A stretch of DNA of 64,000 nt, from positions 1-64,000 of the forward strand of contig DAMBWF010000011.1 in the NCBI GenBank assembly GCA_032052615.1, read 5' to 3'. Source of the stretch: Pseudomonas_T sp032052615. Its GTDB lineage: Bacteria > Pseudomonadota > Gammaproteobacteria > Pseudomonadales > Pseudomonadaceae. This document shows, in pieces, positions 49,834-59,056 of the stretch. The notes beneath the pieces were generated by a model. It saw only the letters and a program-made list of their open reading frames with translations. It searched no databases and was not told the origin of the DNA. Each line of letters opens with the position of its first letter. Within the stretch, counting starts at the first letter, position 1. Position numbers and translations under genes: made by a program.

Positions 49834-50670
49834 ATGACCCTCTACGCGGTCGGCGACCTGCAGGGTTGCCTCGATCCCCTCAAGTGCCTGCTGGACGAAG
49901 TGGCTTTCGACCCGGCCCGCGACCGCCTGTGGCTGGTGGGCGACCTGGTCAACCGGGGGCCGCAATCCCTGGAGACCCTGCGTTTTCTCCACGCCATGCG
50001 CGACGCCATCACCTGCGTGCTGGGCAACCACGACCTGCACTTGCTGGCGGTGGCCCACAATGTCGAGCGCCTGAAGAAGAACGACACGCTGCAGGAAATC
50101 CTCGACGCCCCGGACCGCGACACACTGCTGGACTGGCTTCGCCGGCAAAAGCTGCTGCACTACGACGAAACCCGCCGCATCGCCATGGTCCACGCCGGCA
50201 TCCCGCCCCAATGGACCTTGCACAAGGCCCTGCAACGGGCCGCCGAGGTGGAAGAGGTGCTGCGTGACGATGGCCGCCTGCCCCTGTTCCTGGAAGGGAT
50301 GTACGGCAACGAACCGAGCAAGTGGAACAAACGCCTCACCGGTCTGCCGCGCCTGCGGGTGATCACCAACTACTTCACCCGCATGCGTTTCTGCCGGGCC
50401 GACGGCACCCTCGACCTGAAGAGCAAGGAGGGGGCCGACAAGGCGCCCCAGGGCTTCGCCCCCTGGTTCAGCCATCCCCAGCGCAAAACCCGCGGGCAGA
50501 GAATCCTCTTCGGCCATTGGGCGGCCCTGGAAGGCCGGGTCGACGTGCCCGACGTCGACGCGCTGGACACCGGCTGCGTGTGGGGCAACGGCATGACCCT
50601 GCTGAACCTCGACAGCGGCGTGCGCCACCGCTGCGACTGCGACGAACACGGCCGCCCGGCCACACCCTGA
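49834..50670 (+). CDS. apaH: Symmetrical bis(5'-nucleosyl)-tetraphosphatase
   Basis: Hydrolyses Ap4A to two ADP and can decap NpnN-RNAs. Metallophosphatase of 278 residues with GDLQGCLD, VGDLVNRGPQS and LGNHDLH holding the metal centre. AAAAGGAG precedes the ATG at 49834, 11 bp after apaG. Confidence 0.95.
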   Translation: MTLYAVGDLQGCLDPLKCLLDEVAFDPARDRLWLVGDLVNRGPQSLETLRFLHAMRDAITCVLGNHDLHLLAVAHNVERLKKNDTLQEILDAPDRDTLLDWLRRQKLLHYDETRRIAMVHAGIPPQWTLHKALQRAAEVEEVLRDDGRLPLFLEGMYGNEPSKWNKRLTGLPRLRVITNYFTRMRFCRADGTLDLKSKEGADKAPQGFAPWFSHPQRKTRGQRILFGHWAALEGRVDVPDVDALDTGCVWGNGMTLLNLDSGVRHRCDCDEHGRPATP

Positions 50671-50700
50671 GCGGGCGCTGCCCTTTACGGAGAATCGAGC

Positions 50701-51030
50701 ATGAGCGACTTCAAACGCATTTCCCCCGAGGAGGCGCGCCGCCTGCGCCACGACGGCGCCGTGGTGGTGGACATCCGCGACCCGCAGAGCTTCGCCGCCG
50801 GCCGCATCGTCGGCGCGCGGCACTTGGATAACGTATCCCTGGCGGACTTCATCGCCAGCGCCGACCTCGACCGACCGCTGATCGTCGCCTGCTACCACGG
50901 CAACTCCAGCCAGGGCGCCGCCGCCTACCTGGCGGGACAAGGGTTCAGCGAGGTGTACAGCCTGGACGGCGGGGTCGAACGGTGGCGCGGCCTGTACCCG
51001 GACGACCTCGAACAAGACCCCGCCGAATAA
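50701..51030 (+). CDS. glpE: Thiosulfate sulfurtransferase GlpE
   Basis: Single-domain rhodanese of 109 residues that moves sulfur from thiosulfate to cyanide or thiol acceptors. The catalytic C64 sits in the loop CYHGNSSQ typical of GlpE. ACGGAG precedes the ATG, 30 bp after apaH. Confidence 0.9.
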   Translation: MSDFKRISPEEARRLRHDGAVVVDIRDPQSFAAGRIVGARHLDNVSLADFIASADLDRPLIVACYHGNSSQGAAAYLAGQGFSEVYSLDGGVERWRGLYPDDLEQDPAE

Positions 51031-51326
51031 ATTTTTCGCCCCGCGCCAGGCCGCGCCGCGCCTGGCCTGGCCCGCCCCGCGCGGGCGCCTCGACACCCCG
51101 CGCCAGCGCCCCCGGCCTTGCCTCCCGCGATTCCCGACTACTCTTACCCCTAGGCCATCCATAACCGGGGAGAGCCGGCAGATCGGTTGCGGCCTTCGGG
51201 GGCGTTTTTCTTCTGCGGGAGGAGTGTTCGGGTTCATCGTCCGTCGCGGCGATGCCCAACCGCCCGTCGATCCCGTCGCCGTCCGGCCGGTCGCGCCAGG
51301 CTCCGAGCATTCGACGAGGTGACGTC
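51031..51326 (+). promoter_or_regulatory. Leader region of prkA with a stationary-phase-type promoter candidate
   Basis: No gene is visible in these 296 bp. CTACTCTT (51138-51145) resembles an RpoS-type -10, with TTGCCT (51118-51123) upstream at a short spacing, leaving a leader of about 180 bases. A GC-rich imperfect dyad with CCAGGC/GCCTGG arms lies at 51046-51065 just behind glpE. Both assignments are tentative. Confidence 0.35.
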
Positions 51327-53249
51327 ATGAGTATTTTCAGCCACTTCCAACAGCGCTTCGAGGCGACCCGCCAGGAGGAATTGTCCCTCCAGGAATACCT
51401 CGAACTGTGCAAACAGGATCCCAGCGCCTACGCCACCGCCGCCGAGCGCATGCTGATGGCCATCGGCGAGCCGGAGCTGCTGGATACCTCCAGCGACTCG
51501 CGGTTGTCGCGGATCTTCTCCAACAAGGTCATCCGTCGCTATCCGGCCTTCGCCGACTTCCACGGCATGGAAGAGTGCATCGACCAGATCGTGTCCTACT
51601 TCCGCCACGCCGCCCAGGGCCTGGAGGAGAAGAAGCAGATCCTCTACCTCCTCGGCCCGGTGGGCGGCGGCAAGTCGTCCCTGGCGGAGAAGCTCAAGCA
51701 ACTGATCGAGAAGGTGCCGTTCTACGCCATCAAGGGTTCGCCGGTGTTCGAGTCTCCCCTCGGGTTGTTCAACCCCACCGAGGACGGCGAGATTCTCGAA
51801 GAAGACTTCGGCATCCCGCGCCGCTACCTCACGACGATCATGTCGCCCTGGGCCACCAAGCGGCTCTCCGAGTTCGGCGGCGACATCAGCCAGTTCCGCG
51901 TGGTCAAGCTCTACCCTTCCATCCTCAACCAGATCGCCGTGGCCAAGACCGAACCGGGCGACGAGAACAACCAGGACATCTCCGCCCTGGTCGGCAAGGT
52001 GGATATCCGCAAGCTGGAGGAGTTTCCGCAGAACGACGCCGATGCCTACAGCTATTCCGGCGCCCTGTGCCGCGCCAACCAGGGGCTGATGGAATTCGTC
52101 GAGATGTTCAAGGCGCCCATCAAGGTGCTGCACCCGCTGCTCACCGCCACCCAGGAAGGCAACTACAACAGCACCGAAGGGCTGGGCGCCATTCCCTTCA
52201 ATGGCATCCTGCTCGCCCACTCCAACGAGTCGGAATGGCACTCCTTCCGCAACAACAAGAACAACGAGGCGTTCATCGACCGCATCTACATCGTCAAGGT
52301 GCCGTACTGCCTGCGGGTCAGCGACGAGATCCGCATCTACGACAAGTTGCTGGTGAACAGCTCCCTGGCCAACGCTCACTGCGCGCCGGACACCCTGAAG
52401 ATGCTGGCGCAATTCTCGACCCTGTCGCGTCTGAAGGAACCGGAAAACTCCAACATCTATTCGAAGATGCGCGTCTACGACGGCGAAAACCTCAAGGACA
52501 CCGATCCCAAGGCCAAGTCGATCCAGGAGTACCGTGACGCCGCCGGCGTGGACGAGGGCATGAACGGGCTGTCCACCCGCTTCGCCTTCAAGATTCTCTC
52601 CAAGGTGTTCAACTTCGACCCCCACGAAGTGGCCGCCAACCCCGTGCATTTGCTCTATGTGCTGGAACAGCAGATTGAGCAGGAGCAGTTCCCCGCGGAG
52701 GTGCGCGAGCGCTACCTGCGCTACATCAAGGAATACCTGGCGCCGCGCTACATCGAGTTCATCGGCAAGGAAATCCAGACCGCCTACCTGGAGTCGTACA
52801 GCGAGTACGGGCAGAACATCTTCGACCGCTACGTGCTGTATGCGGATTTCTGGATCCAGGACCAGGAATACCGGGACCCGGAGACCGGGGAAATCCTCAA
52901 CCGGGTCGCCCTCAACGAGGAACTGGAGAAGATCGAGAAGCCGGCCGGCATCAGCAACCCGAAGGACTTCCGCAACGAGATCGTCAACTTCGTGCTGCGC
53001 GCCCGGGCCAACAACAACGGCAAGAATCCCACCTGGCTCAGCTACGAGAAGCTGCGGGTGGTCATCGAGAAGAAAATGTTCTCCAACACCGAGGACCTGC
53101 TGCCGGTCATCAGCTTCAACGCCAAGGGCAGCAAGGACGAGCAGCAGAAGCACAACGATTTCGTCAAACGCATGGTCGAGCGGGGCTACACGGAGAAACA
53201 GGTTCGCCTGCTTTCCGAATGGTATCTGCGGGTCCGCAAATCGCAGTGA
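51327..53249 (+). CDS. prkA: PrkA/YeaG serine protein kinase
   Basis: AAA-domain protein kinase of 640 residues linked to stress and nitrogen-starvation responses. Walker A is GPVGGGKS (110-117). The C-terminal third is the PrkA kinase-like domain. The ATG at 51327 begins MSIFSHFQQRFEATRQEELSL and follows GAGGTGACGTC. It leads a conserved three-gene block with yeaH and spoVR. Confidence 0.93.
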   Translation: MSIFSHFQQRFEATRQEELSLQEYLELCKQDPSAYATAAERMLMAIGEPELLDTSSDSRLSRIFSNKVIRRYPAFADFHGMEECIDQIVSYFRHAAQGLEEKKQILYLLGPVGGGKSSLAEKLKQLIEKVPFYAIKGSPVFESPLGLFNPTEDGEILEEDFGIPRRYLTTIMSPWATKRLSEFGGDISQFRVVKLYPSILNQIAVAKTEPGDENNQDISALVGKVDIRKLEEFPQNDADAYSYSGALCRANQGLMEFVEMFKAPIKVLHPLLTATQEGNYNSTEGLGAIPFNGILLAHSNESEWHSFRNNKNNEAFIDRIYIVKVPYCLRVSDEIRIYDKLLVNSSLANAHCAPDTLKMLAQFSTLSRLKEPENSNIYSKMRVYDGENLKDTDPKAKSIQEYRDAAGVDEGMNGLSTRFAFKILSKVFNFDPHEVAANPVHLLYVLEQQIEQEQFPAEVRERYLRYIKEYLAPRYIEFIGKEIQTAYLESYSEYGQNIFDRYVLYADFWIQDQEYRDPETGEILNRVALNEELEKIEKPAGISNPKDFRNEIVNFVLRARANNNGKNPTWLSYEKLRVVIEKKMFSNTEDLLPVISFNAKGSKDEQQKHNDFVKRMVERGYTEKQVRLLSEWYLRVRKSQ

Positions 53250-53342
53250 AGCCGGTAACGGCCGGCGGGCGGGATCGGCGCGTGCGACGGGTACGTCGCG
53301 CGACGCCGTCGCGTCCCCTGGCCTGAGCTCCCGGAGGGGCCT

Positions 53343-54614
53343 ATGAGCTATGTCATCGACCGACGCCTGAACGGCAAGAACAAGAGCACGGTGAATCGCC
53401 AGCGTTTCCTCAGGCGATACCGCGACCACATCAAGAAGGCCGTCGAGGAGGCCGTCAGCCGGCGCTCCATCACCGATATGGAGCACGGCGAGCAGATCAG
53501 CATTCCCGGCCGCGACATCGACGAACCGGTTCTCCACCACGGGCGGGGCGGCCGCCAGACCGTGGTCCATCCCGGCAACAAGGAATTCACCAGCGGCGAA
53601 CGCATTCCCCGGCCCCAGGGCGGCGGCGGAGGCAAGGGCAGCGGCAAGGCCAGCAACTCCGGCGAGGGCATGGACGACTTCGTCTTCCAGATCACCCAGG
53701 AGGAGTTCCTCGATTTCATGTTCGAGGACCTGGAGCTGCCCAACCTGGTGAAGCGGCACCTGACCGGCAGCGATACCTTCAAGACGGTCCGCGCCGGCAT
53801 CAGCAACGAAGGCAACCCGTCGCGCATCAACATCATCCGCACCCTGCGCTCGGCCCATGCCCGGCGCATCGCCCTCTCCGGCAGCAGCCGCGCCAAGCTG
53901 CGCGCCGCCCAGGCCGAGCTGGAGCGGTTGCGCCTGGAGGAGCCGGACAATTTCGGCGACATTCAAACCGTCGAGGCGGAGATTGTTCGTCTGCGGGCGC
54001 GGATCAACCGGGTGCCGTTCCTCGACACCTTCGACCTCAAGTACAACCTGCTGGTGAAACACCCCAACCCCAGCTCCAAGGCGGTGATGTTCTGCCTGAT
54101 GGACGTCTCCGGCTCCATGACCCAGGCCACCAAGGACGTGGCCAAGCGCTTCTTCATCCTGCTGTACCTGTTCCTCAAGCGGAACTACGAACGCATCGAG
54201 GTGGTATTCATCCGCCACCACACCAGCGCCCGCGAAGTGGACGAGGAGGAGTTCTTTTACTCCCGAGAGACCGGCGGGACCATCGTGTCCAGTGCCCTCA
54301 AGCTGATGCAGGAGATCATGGCCGAGCGCTACCCGGTCAACGAATGGAACATCTACGCCGCCCAGGCCTCGGACGGCGACAACTGGAACGACGACTCGCC
54401 CATCTGCCGGGACATCCTGATCAAGCAGATCATGCCGTTCGTGCAGTACTACACCTATGTCGAGATCACCCCGCGGGAACACCAGGCGCTCTGGTTCGAG
54501 TACGAGCAGGTGCGCGACGCGTTCTCCGAGACCTTCGCCCAGCAGCAACTGGTCTCGGTGGGAGACATCTACCCGGTGTTCCGCGAACTCTTCCAGCGCA
54601 GGCTCGCCACATGA
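53343..54614 (+). CDS. yeaH: YeaH/YhbH family von Willebrand-like protein
   Basis: DUF444 protein of 423 residues. It has a glycine-rich segment (PQGGGGGKGSGKASNSGEG, about 97-115) and a vWA-like domain with the MIDAS motif D254-VSGS. GGAGG precedes the ATG. Its stop overlaps the spoVR start (ATGA). It always travels with PrkA and SpoVR; the trio is thought to act in one stress pathway, but its target is not known. Confidence 0.92.
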   Translation: MSYVIDRRLNGKNKSTVNRQRFLRRYRDHIKKAVEEAVSRRSITDMEHGEQISIPGRDIDEPVLHHGRGGRQTVVHPGNKEFTSGERIPRPQGGGGGKGSGKASNSGEGMDDFVFQITQEEFLDFMFEDLELPNLVKRHLTGSDTFKTVRAGISNEGNPSRINIIRTLRSAHARRIALSGSSRAKLRAAQAELERLRLEEPDNFGDIQTVEAEIVRLRARINRVPFLDTFDLKYNLLVKHPNPSSKAVMFCLMDVSGSMTQATKDVAKRFFILLYLFLKRNYERIEVVFIRHHTSAREVDEEEFFYSRETGGTIVSSALKLMQEIMAERYPVNEWNIYAAQASDGDNWNDDSPICRDILIKQIMPFVQYYTYVEITPREHQALWFEYEQVRDAFSETFAQQQLVSVGDIYPVFRELFQRRLAT

Positions 54615-56191
54615 CTACCTCGACCGACACCCTCCGCGACACGAAGCGCCAGCCGCTGTCCACCGGCTCGGAATGGACCTTCGAACTGATCCAGGCATAC
54701 GACCGGGAGATCGGCCGCATCGCCGAGCGCTACGCCCTCGACACCTACCCGAACCAGATCGAGGTCATCACCGCCGAACAGATGATGGACGCTTATGCCT
54801 CGGTGGGCATGCCCCTGGGCTACCACCACTGGTCCTACGGCAAGCATTTCCTCAGCACCGAGAAATCCTACAAGCGCGGCCAGATGGGCCTGGCCTACGA
54901 GATCGTGATCAACTCCGACCCGTGCATCGCCTACCTGATGGAAGAGAACACCATGTGCATGCAGGCCTTGGTGATCGCCCACGCGTGCTACGGCCACAAC
55001 AGCTTCTTCAAGGGCAACTACCTGTTCCGGACCTGGACCGATGCGGCCTCGATCATCGATTACCTGGTGTTCGCCAAGCAGTACATCATGCAATGCGAGG
55101 AGCGCTACGGCATCGACGCCGTGGAAGACCTGCTGGACTCCTGCCATGCCTTGATGAACCACGGCGTGGACCGCTACAAGCGGCCCTACCCCATCTCCGC
55201 CGAAGAGGAACGGCAGCGGCAGAAGGACCGCGAGGAGCACCTGCAACGGCAACTCAACGACCTGTGGCGGACCATTCCCAAGAGCGCCGAGAAGAACGAC
55301 GAGCAGGATGTGCGGCGCTTCCCCGCCGAGCCCCAGGAGAACATCCTCTATTTCATCGAGAAACACGCGCCACTGCTGGAGCCCTGGCAGCGGGAGGTGG
55401 TGCGCATCGTGCGCAAGATCGCTCAGTACTTCTACCCGCAACGGCAGACCCAGGTGATGAACGAAGGCTGGGCGACCTTCTGGCACTACACCCTGATGAA
55501 CGACCTCTACGACGAGGGCCTGGTCACCGACGGCTTCATGCTGGAGTTCCTCCAGTCCCACACCAACGTGGTCTACCAGCCGAGCTACGACAGCCCTTAT
55601 TACAGTGGCATCAACCCCTACACCCTGGGGTTCGCCATGTACTGCGACATCCGCCGCATCTGCGAGCACCCCACCGACGAGGACCGCCGCTGGTTCCCGG
55701 ACATCGCCGGCAGCGACTGGCTCTCCACCCTCAAGTTCGCCATGTCCACGTTCAAGGATGAAAGCTTCATCCTGCAGTTCCTCTCCCCCAAGGTGATCCG
55801 CGACCTCAAGCTGTTCAGCATCCTCGACGACGACCAACAGGAGGAGCTGCTGGTGCCGGCGATCCACGACGAGGAAGGCTACCGCACCATCCGCGAGCTG
55901 CTGGCGGCCCAGTACAACCTGGGCAACCGCGAGCCCAACGTGCAGATCTGGAACGTGGACCGGCGCGGTGATCGCTCCCTGACCCTTCGTCATCAACAGC
56001 ACGATCGCAAACCCTTGGGGGAATCCACCGAGGAGGTGCTCAAGCACCTGCACCGGTTGTGGGGCTTCGCCATCCACCTGGAAGTGATGCAGGGCGACGA
56101 GGTGGTGGGGGTTCATCACGTGCCGCCGAAGGGCGAGCGCGGCGAGGACGGCGAATACCCCCGGCTCGATCTGGTGATGCCTCCCATCTGA
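54611..56191 (+). CDS. spoVR: SpoVR family protein
   Basis: The 526-residue protein belongs to the SpoVR/YcgB family, named for a spore-cortex gene of Bacillus but widespread in non-spore-formers. Conserved blocks NQIEVITAEQMMDAYASVGMP, HACYGHNSFFKGN (His-rich) and NEGWATFWHYTLMN suggest a metal site with HExxH-like elements. Third gene of prkA-yeaH-spoVR, translationally coupled to yeaH. Confidence 0.93.
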   Translation: MTTSTDTLRDTKRQPLSTGSEWTFELIQAYDREIGRIAERYALDTYPNQIEVITAEQMMDAYASVGMPLGYHHWSYGKHFLSTEKSYKRGQMGLAYEIVINSDPCIAYLMEENTMCMQALVIAHACYGHNSFFKGNYLFRTWTDAASIIDYLVFAKQYIMQCEERYGIDAVEDLLDSCHALMNHGVDRYKRPYPISAEEERQRQKDREEHLQRQLNDLWRTIPKSAEKNDEQDVRRFPAEPQENILYFIEKHAPLLEPWQREVVRIVRKIAQYFYPQRQTQVMNEGWATFWHYTLMNDLYDEGLVTDGFMLEFLQSHTNVVYQPSYDSPYYSGINPYTLGFAMYCDIRRICEHPTDEDRRWFPDIAGSDWLSTLKFAMSTFKDESFILQFLSPKVIRDLKLFSILDDDQQEELLVPAIHDEEGYRTIRELLAAQYNLGNREPNVQIWNVDRRGDRSLTLRHQQHDRKPLGESTEEVLKHLHRLWGFAIHLEVMQGDEVVGVHHVPPKGERGEDGEYPRLDLVMPPI

Positions 56192-56289
56192 GGCGCCTCC
56201 CGTCTGACCAGCGGACGCCGCCGAGCCGGCCGGCCCGTGCCGCTTCGGCTTGGTCGCCTCGGACGCGTCCCGCCGGTATCCTTGCCGCC

Positions 56290-57468
56290 ATGGACAATCG
56301 ACTGAACGTTTACAAGGTGGGCGGCGCCGTGCGCGATCGCCTGCTCGGCCGGCCGGTCACCGAAACCGACTGGGTGGTGGTGGGAAGCACGGCGGAGCGG
56401 ATGCTGGAACTGGGCTTCCGCCCCGTCGGTGCGGACTTCCCGGTGTTCCTCCACCCACGCACCGGCGAGGAATACGCCCTGGCCCGCACCGAGCGCAAGA
56501 GTGGCCGCGGCTATGGTGGCTTCGTTTTCCATGCCGCTCCCGAGGTGACCCTCGAAGAGGACCTCACCCGCCGCGACCTCACCATCAACGCTATTGCCGA
56601 GGATGCCGAAGGCCGACTGATCGACCCTTATGGCGGCCAGGCGGACCTGCGGGATCGCTGGCTGCGCCATGTATCGCCGGCATTCGCCGAAGATCCGCTG
56701 CGGGTACTGCGAGTGGCGCGCTTCGCGGCCCGCTACGCGCCCCTGGGCTTTCGCATCGCCGACGAGACCCTGGCGCTGATGCAGCGGATCGCGGAATCGG
56801 GCGAATTGGACGCTCTCACCCCCGAACGGACCTGGAAGGAAGTCTCCCGGGCCCTGATGGAACCGCGCCCCGATGTCTTCGTCGACAGCCTGCGCCAGTG
56901 TGGCGCCCTGGCCGCCTGGCTGCCCGAAGTGGAGGCCCTATTCGAGGCGCCGATCCCGGGCGCTTACGCGAACCGGGGCGCCCACTTGCTGGCGACGCTG
57001 CGCCGTTGCGCCGAGCACCAACACCCGCTGACGATACGCTGGGCTTGCCTGCTCCAGCCTCTCGCCGAAGACGATCCCGAGGCGGGGCGGGCTCGGGTGC
57101 AAGCGGTCAACCAACGCTGCAAGGCGCCTCGGGACTGCCAGGAACTGGCCCTGCTGACGGCCGAGTTCCAGCCATGGGCGCGGCGCGCCGAGGCGCTGGA
57201 CGCGAAGGCATTGCTGGAGCTGTTGCAACGCTTCGACGTCTATCGCCGCCCGCAGCGCTTCGCCGAATTCCTCGCCGCCTGCGAGCGATTGGACGTCGAC
57301 GAGCCGAACGCCGCGGCGCGGACGGCCCTCTTGCAAGGCGCCGCCGACACGGCGCGGGCCGTGGCGGTAAAACCACTGGTGGAGCGCGGCCTGACCGGCG
57401 CCGCGCTGGGCGAGGCATTGTGCCAGGCGCGCCTGGACGCGCTGGCGGACTTCCGCGCGAACCGCTAG
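56290..57468 (+). CDS. cca: CCA-adding enzyme with degenerate HD domain
   Basis: Adds or repairs the CCA end of tRNAs. The 392-residue protein keeps the polymerase part: GGAVRDRLLG, the metal motif here ETD (E25-T-D27, D-x-D in E. coli), RTERKSGRGYGGF and RRDLTINAIAEDAEGRLIDPYGG. The C-terminal HD phosphohydrolase is damaged: where E. coli has an HD pair near residue 255, this protein reads LLQPLAEDDPE and is about 18 residues shorter than the 410-residue Pseudomonas form I recall. The 5' part of the frame before 56290 is not homologous. Confidence 0.92.
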   Translation: MDNRLNVYKVGGAVRDRLLGRPVTETDWVVVGSTAERMLELGFRPVGADFPVFLHPRTGEEYALARTERKSGRGYGGFVFHAAPEVTLEEDLTRRDLTINAIAEDAEGRLIDPYGGQADLRDRWLRHVSPAFAEDPLRVLRVARFAARYAPLGFRIADETLALMQRIAESGELDALTPERTWKEVSRALMEPRPDVFVDSLRQCGALAAWLPEVEALFEAPIPGAYANRGAHLLATLRRCAEHQHPLTIRWACLLQPLAEDDPEAGRARVQAVNQRCKAPRDCQELALLTAEFQPWARRAEALDAKALLELLQRFDVYRRPQRFAEFLAACERLDVDEPNAAARTALLQGAADTARAVAVKPLVERGLTGAALGEALCQARLDALADFRANR

Positions 57469-58004
57469 GGCGTGGGCGCTGCGGCGCGCAGCAGGGTGTC
57501 GGGCGTGAGCGCGACGCCGCGCCAGTGGAAGTCCACCGGCCACAGGCGCTGGTCGATGCGCGCGGCGCGCCAGAGGGCGGCGAAACTGAGTCCCGCGCCC
57601 GGATGCATGCGCTCCGGCGCCAACAGCGACAGCGGCCAGAGCACGAAGGCGTTCTTCAGGATTTCCGCCCGGGGCAGCACCAGCCCGTCGAACACACCCA
57701 CCTGGTCACCGTACAGCAGCACATCGATATCCAAGGGCAGGCCCTTGCGGTTCGGCGCGTAGCGGCCGTTATCCGCCTCGATGCCCTTGAGGCGCCGGTC
57801 CAGCTCCGCCAGGGGCAGGTCGGTCAGGGCGGTCACCGCCAAGTTGTAGAAAGGGCCGCTCTTGATACCCACCGCCTCGCTCTCGAACACAGGGGAGCAG
57901 CGCATCTCATGGAGGAAGCCGGCCAGGGCGTCGAGTCCAGCCGTCAGGTGGGCCTCGCGCTCACTGTTGCTGCCGAGGCCGAGAAAGACCGGTATCAGCG
58001 ACAT
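57465..58004 (-). CDS. folK: 2-amino-4-hydroxy-6-hydroxymethyldihydropteridine diphosphokinase
   Basis: Transfers pyrophosphate from ATP to 6-hydroxymethyl-dihydropterin in folate synthesis. The 179-residue protein has FLGLGSNSEREAHL at the start and the metal/ATP signature RKGLPLDIDVLLYGD. Its stop shares the palindrome CTAG with the convergent cca stop, and it overlaps folB by 10 bp. Confidence 0.92.
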   Translation of the reverse strand: MSLIPVFLGLGSNSEREAHLTAGLDALAGFLHEMRCSPVFESEAVGIKSGPFYNLAVTALTDLPLAELDRRLKGIEADNGRYAPNRKGLPLDIDVLLYGDQVGVFDGLVLPRAEILKNAFVLWPLSLLAPERMHPGAGLSFAALWRAARIDQRLWPVDFHWRGVALTPDTLLRAAAPTP

Positions 58005-58357
58005 CCGCGCTCGATCTCCACGCCGACGCCACGGGCCGCCGGCACGGCGCCGGGCTTGGTCACCTTCAGGCGCAGCCAGACGACGCCGAACGTACTCATC
58101 AGCCCCGCCGCCAGCCGCTCGGCGAAGGTCTCGACCAATTCGAAGCGCGCCGACTCGGCGAACGCCTGGACATGCTCGGCCACCTTGGCGTAGTCCAGGG
58201 CCCGATCCAGCTCGTCGTTCTCCGCCGCGGCCCGGTTGTCCCAGGCCAGGCGCAGGTCCAGGCTCAGGCATTGGCGAATCTCGCGCTCCCAGTCGTAGGC
58301 ACCGATCACGGTGTCCACTTCCAGTCCCTCGATGAAAACGATATCCACGTGATTCAT
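57995..58357 (-). CDS. folB: Dihydroneopterin aldolase
   Basis: Cleaves dihydroneopterin to the substrate of FolK and glycolaldehyde. The 120-residue protein has the family start DIVFIEGLEVDTVIGAYDWER and the conserved Lys/Glu region near its end (LRLKVTKPGAV). Its 3' end overlaps folK, so two consecutive folate enzymes are coupled. It is divergent from plsY. Confidence 0.93.
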   Translation of the reverse strand: MNHVDIVFIEGLEVDTVIGAYDWEREIRQCLSLDLRLAWDNRAAAENDELDRALDYAKVAEHVQAFAESARFELVETFAERLAAGLMSTFGVVWLRLKVTKPGAVPAARGVGVEIERGCR

Positions 58358-58457
58358 GTCTCCGGCCGGCGACCGACCCCGGCGTCGCCACGCGACGGTT
58401 TACAGGGGCAGGCCGACCCGGCCTAAAATCGAGGCTCCCTCGCCCCGGATGGATTTC

Positions 58458-59027
58458 ATGTTCTGGCTGCTGGCGATCCTCGCCTACCTGCTCGGCTCGC
58501 TGTCCTTCGCCATACTGCTGAGCCGACTGTTCGGCACCGCCGACCCGCGCGCCCAGGGCTCCGGGAACCCCGGCGCCACCAACATGCTGCGCCTGGCGGG
58601 CCGCCGGATGGCGATGCTGACCCTGCTCGGCGACCTGCTCAAGGGGCTGCTGCCCGTGCTGATCGCAGCCGCCTTGGGGCTGGCGACGCAACGCCAGGCC
58701 TGGATCGGCCTGGCCGCGGTGATCGGCCACCTTTATCCGTTGTACTTTCGCTTCCAGGGCGGCAAGGGCGTGGCCACCGCCGCCGGCATGCTACTCGGCC
58801 TGTACCCGCCCGCCGCCCTGCTCGCGGCGGCGGCCTGGCTGCTGACCTTCGTGCTGACCCGCACCAGCTCGCTGGCCGCGCTGATCGCCACGCCGCTGAC
58901 CCTGCCCTTGCTGGCCTGGCAACGGCCGGAGGCCCTGCTGCCGATGAGCGCGCTGACCGTGCTGATCGTCTGGCGGCATCGCGGCAATCTACGCGACCTC
59001 TTCGCCGGACGCGAACGGCATTTCTGA
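58458..59027 (+). CDS. plsY: Glycerol-3-phosphate acyltransferase PlsY
   Basis: Acylates glycerol-3-phosphate using acyl-phosphate, the first step of membrane phospholipid synthesis with PlsX. The 189-residue membrane protein has the three conserved motifs SGNPGATNMLR, GHLYPLYFRFQGGKGVATAAG and the LIVWRHRGNLRDLFAG end. I prefer the ATG at 58458 (MFWLLAILAYLLGS) by similarity; the ATG at 58449 is an alternative. Confidence 0.93.
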   Translation: MFWLLAILAYLLGSLSFAILLSRLFGTADPRAQGSGNPGATNMLRLAGRRMAMLTLLGDLLKGLLPVLIAAALGLATQRQAWIGLAAVIGHLYPLYFRFQGGKGVATAAGMLLGLYPPAALLAAAAWLLTFVLTRTSSLAALIATPLTLPLLAWQRPEALLPMSALTVLIVWRHRGNLRDLFAGRERHF

Positions 59028-59056
59028 CGCCACGCCACGAGCCACGCCCATCCGGC

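Noticed and set aside
51234..54548. A 1104-codon minus-strand frame opposite prkA and yeaH
   Set aside because: Same reason: runs across two well-supported genes and the gap between them, with no protein-like features.
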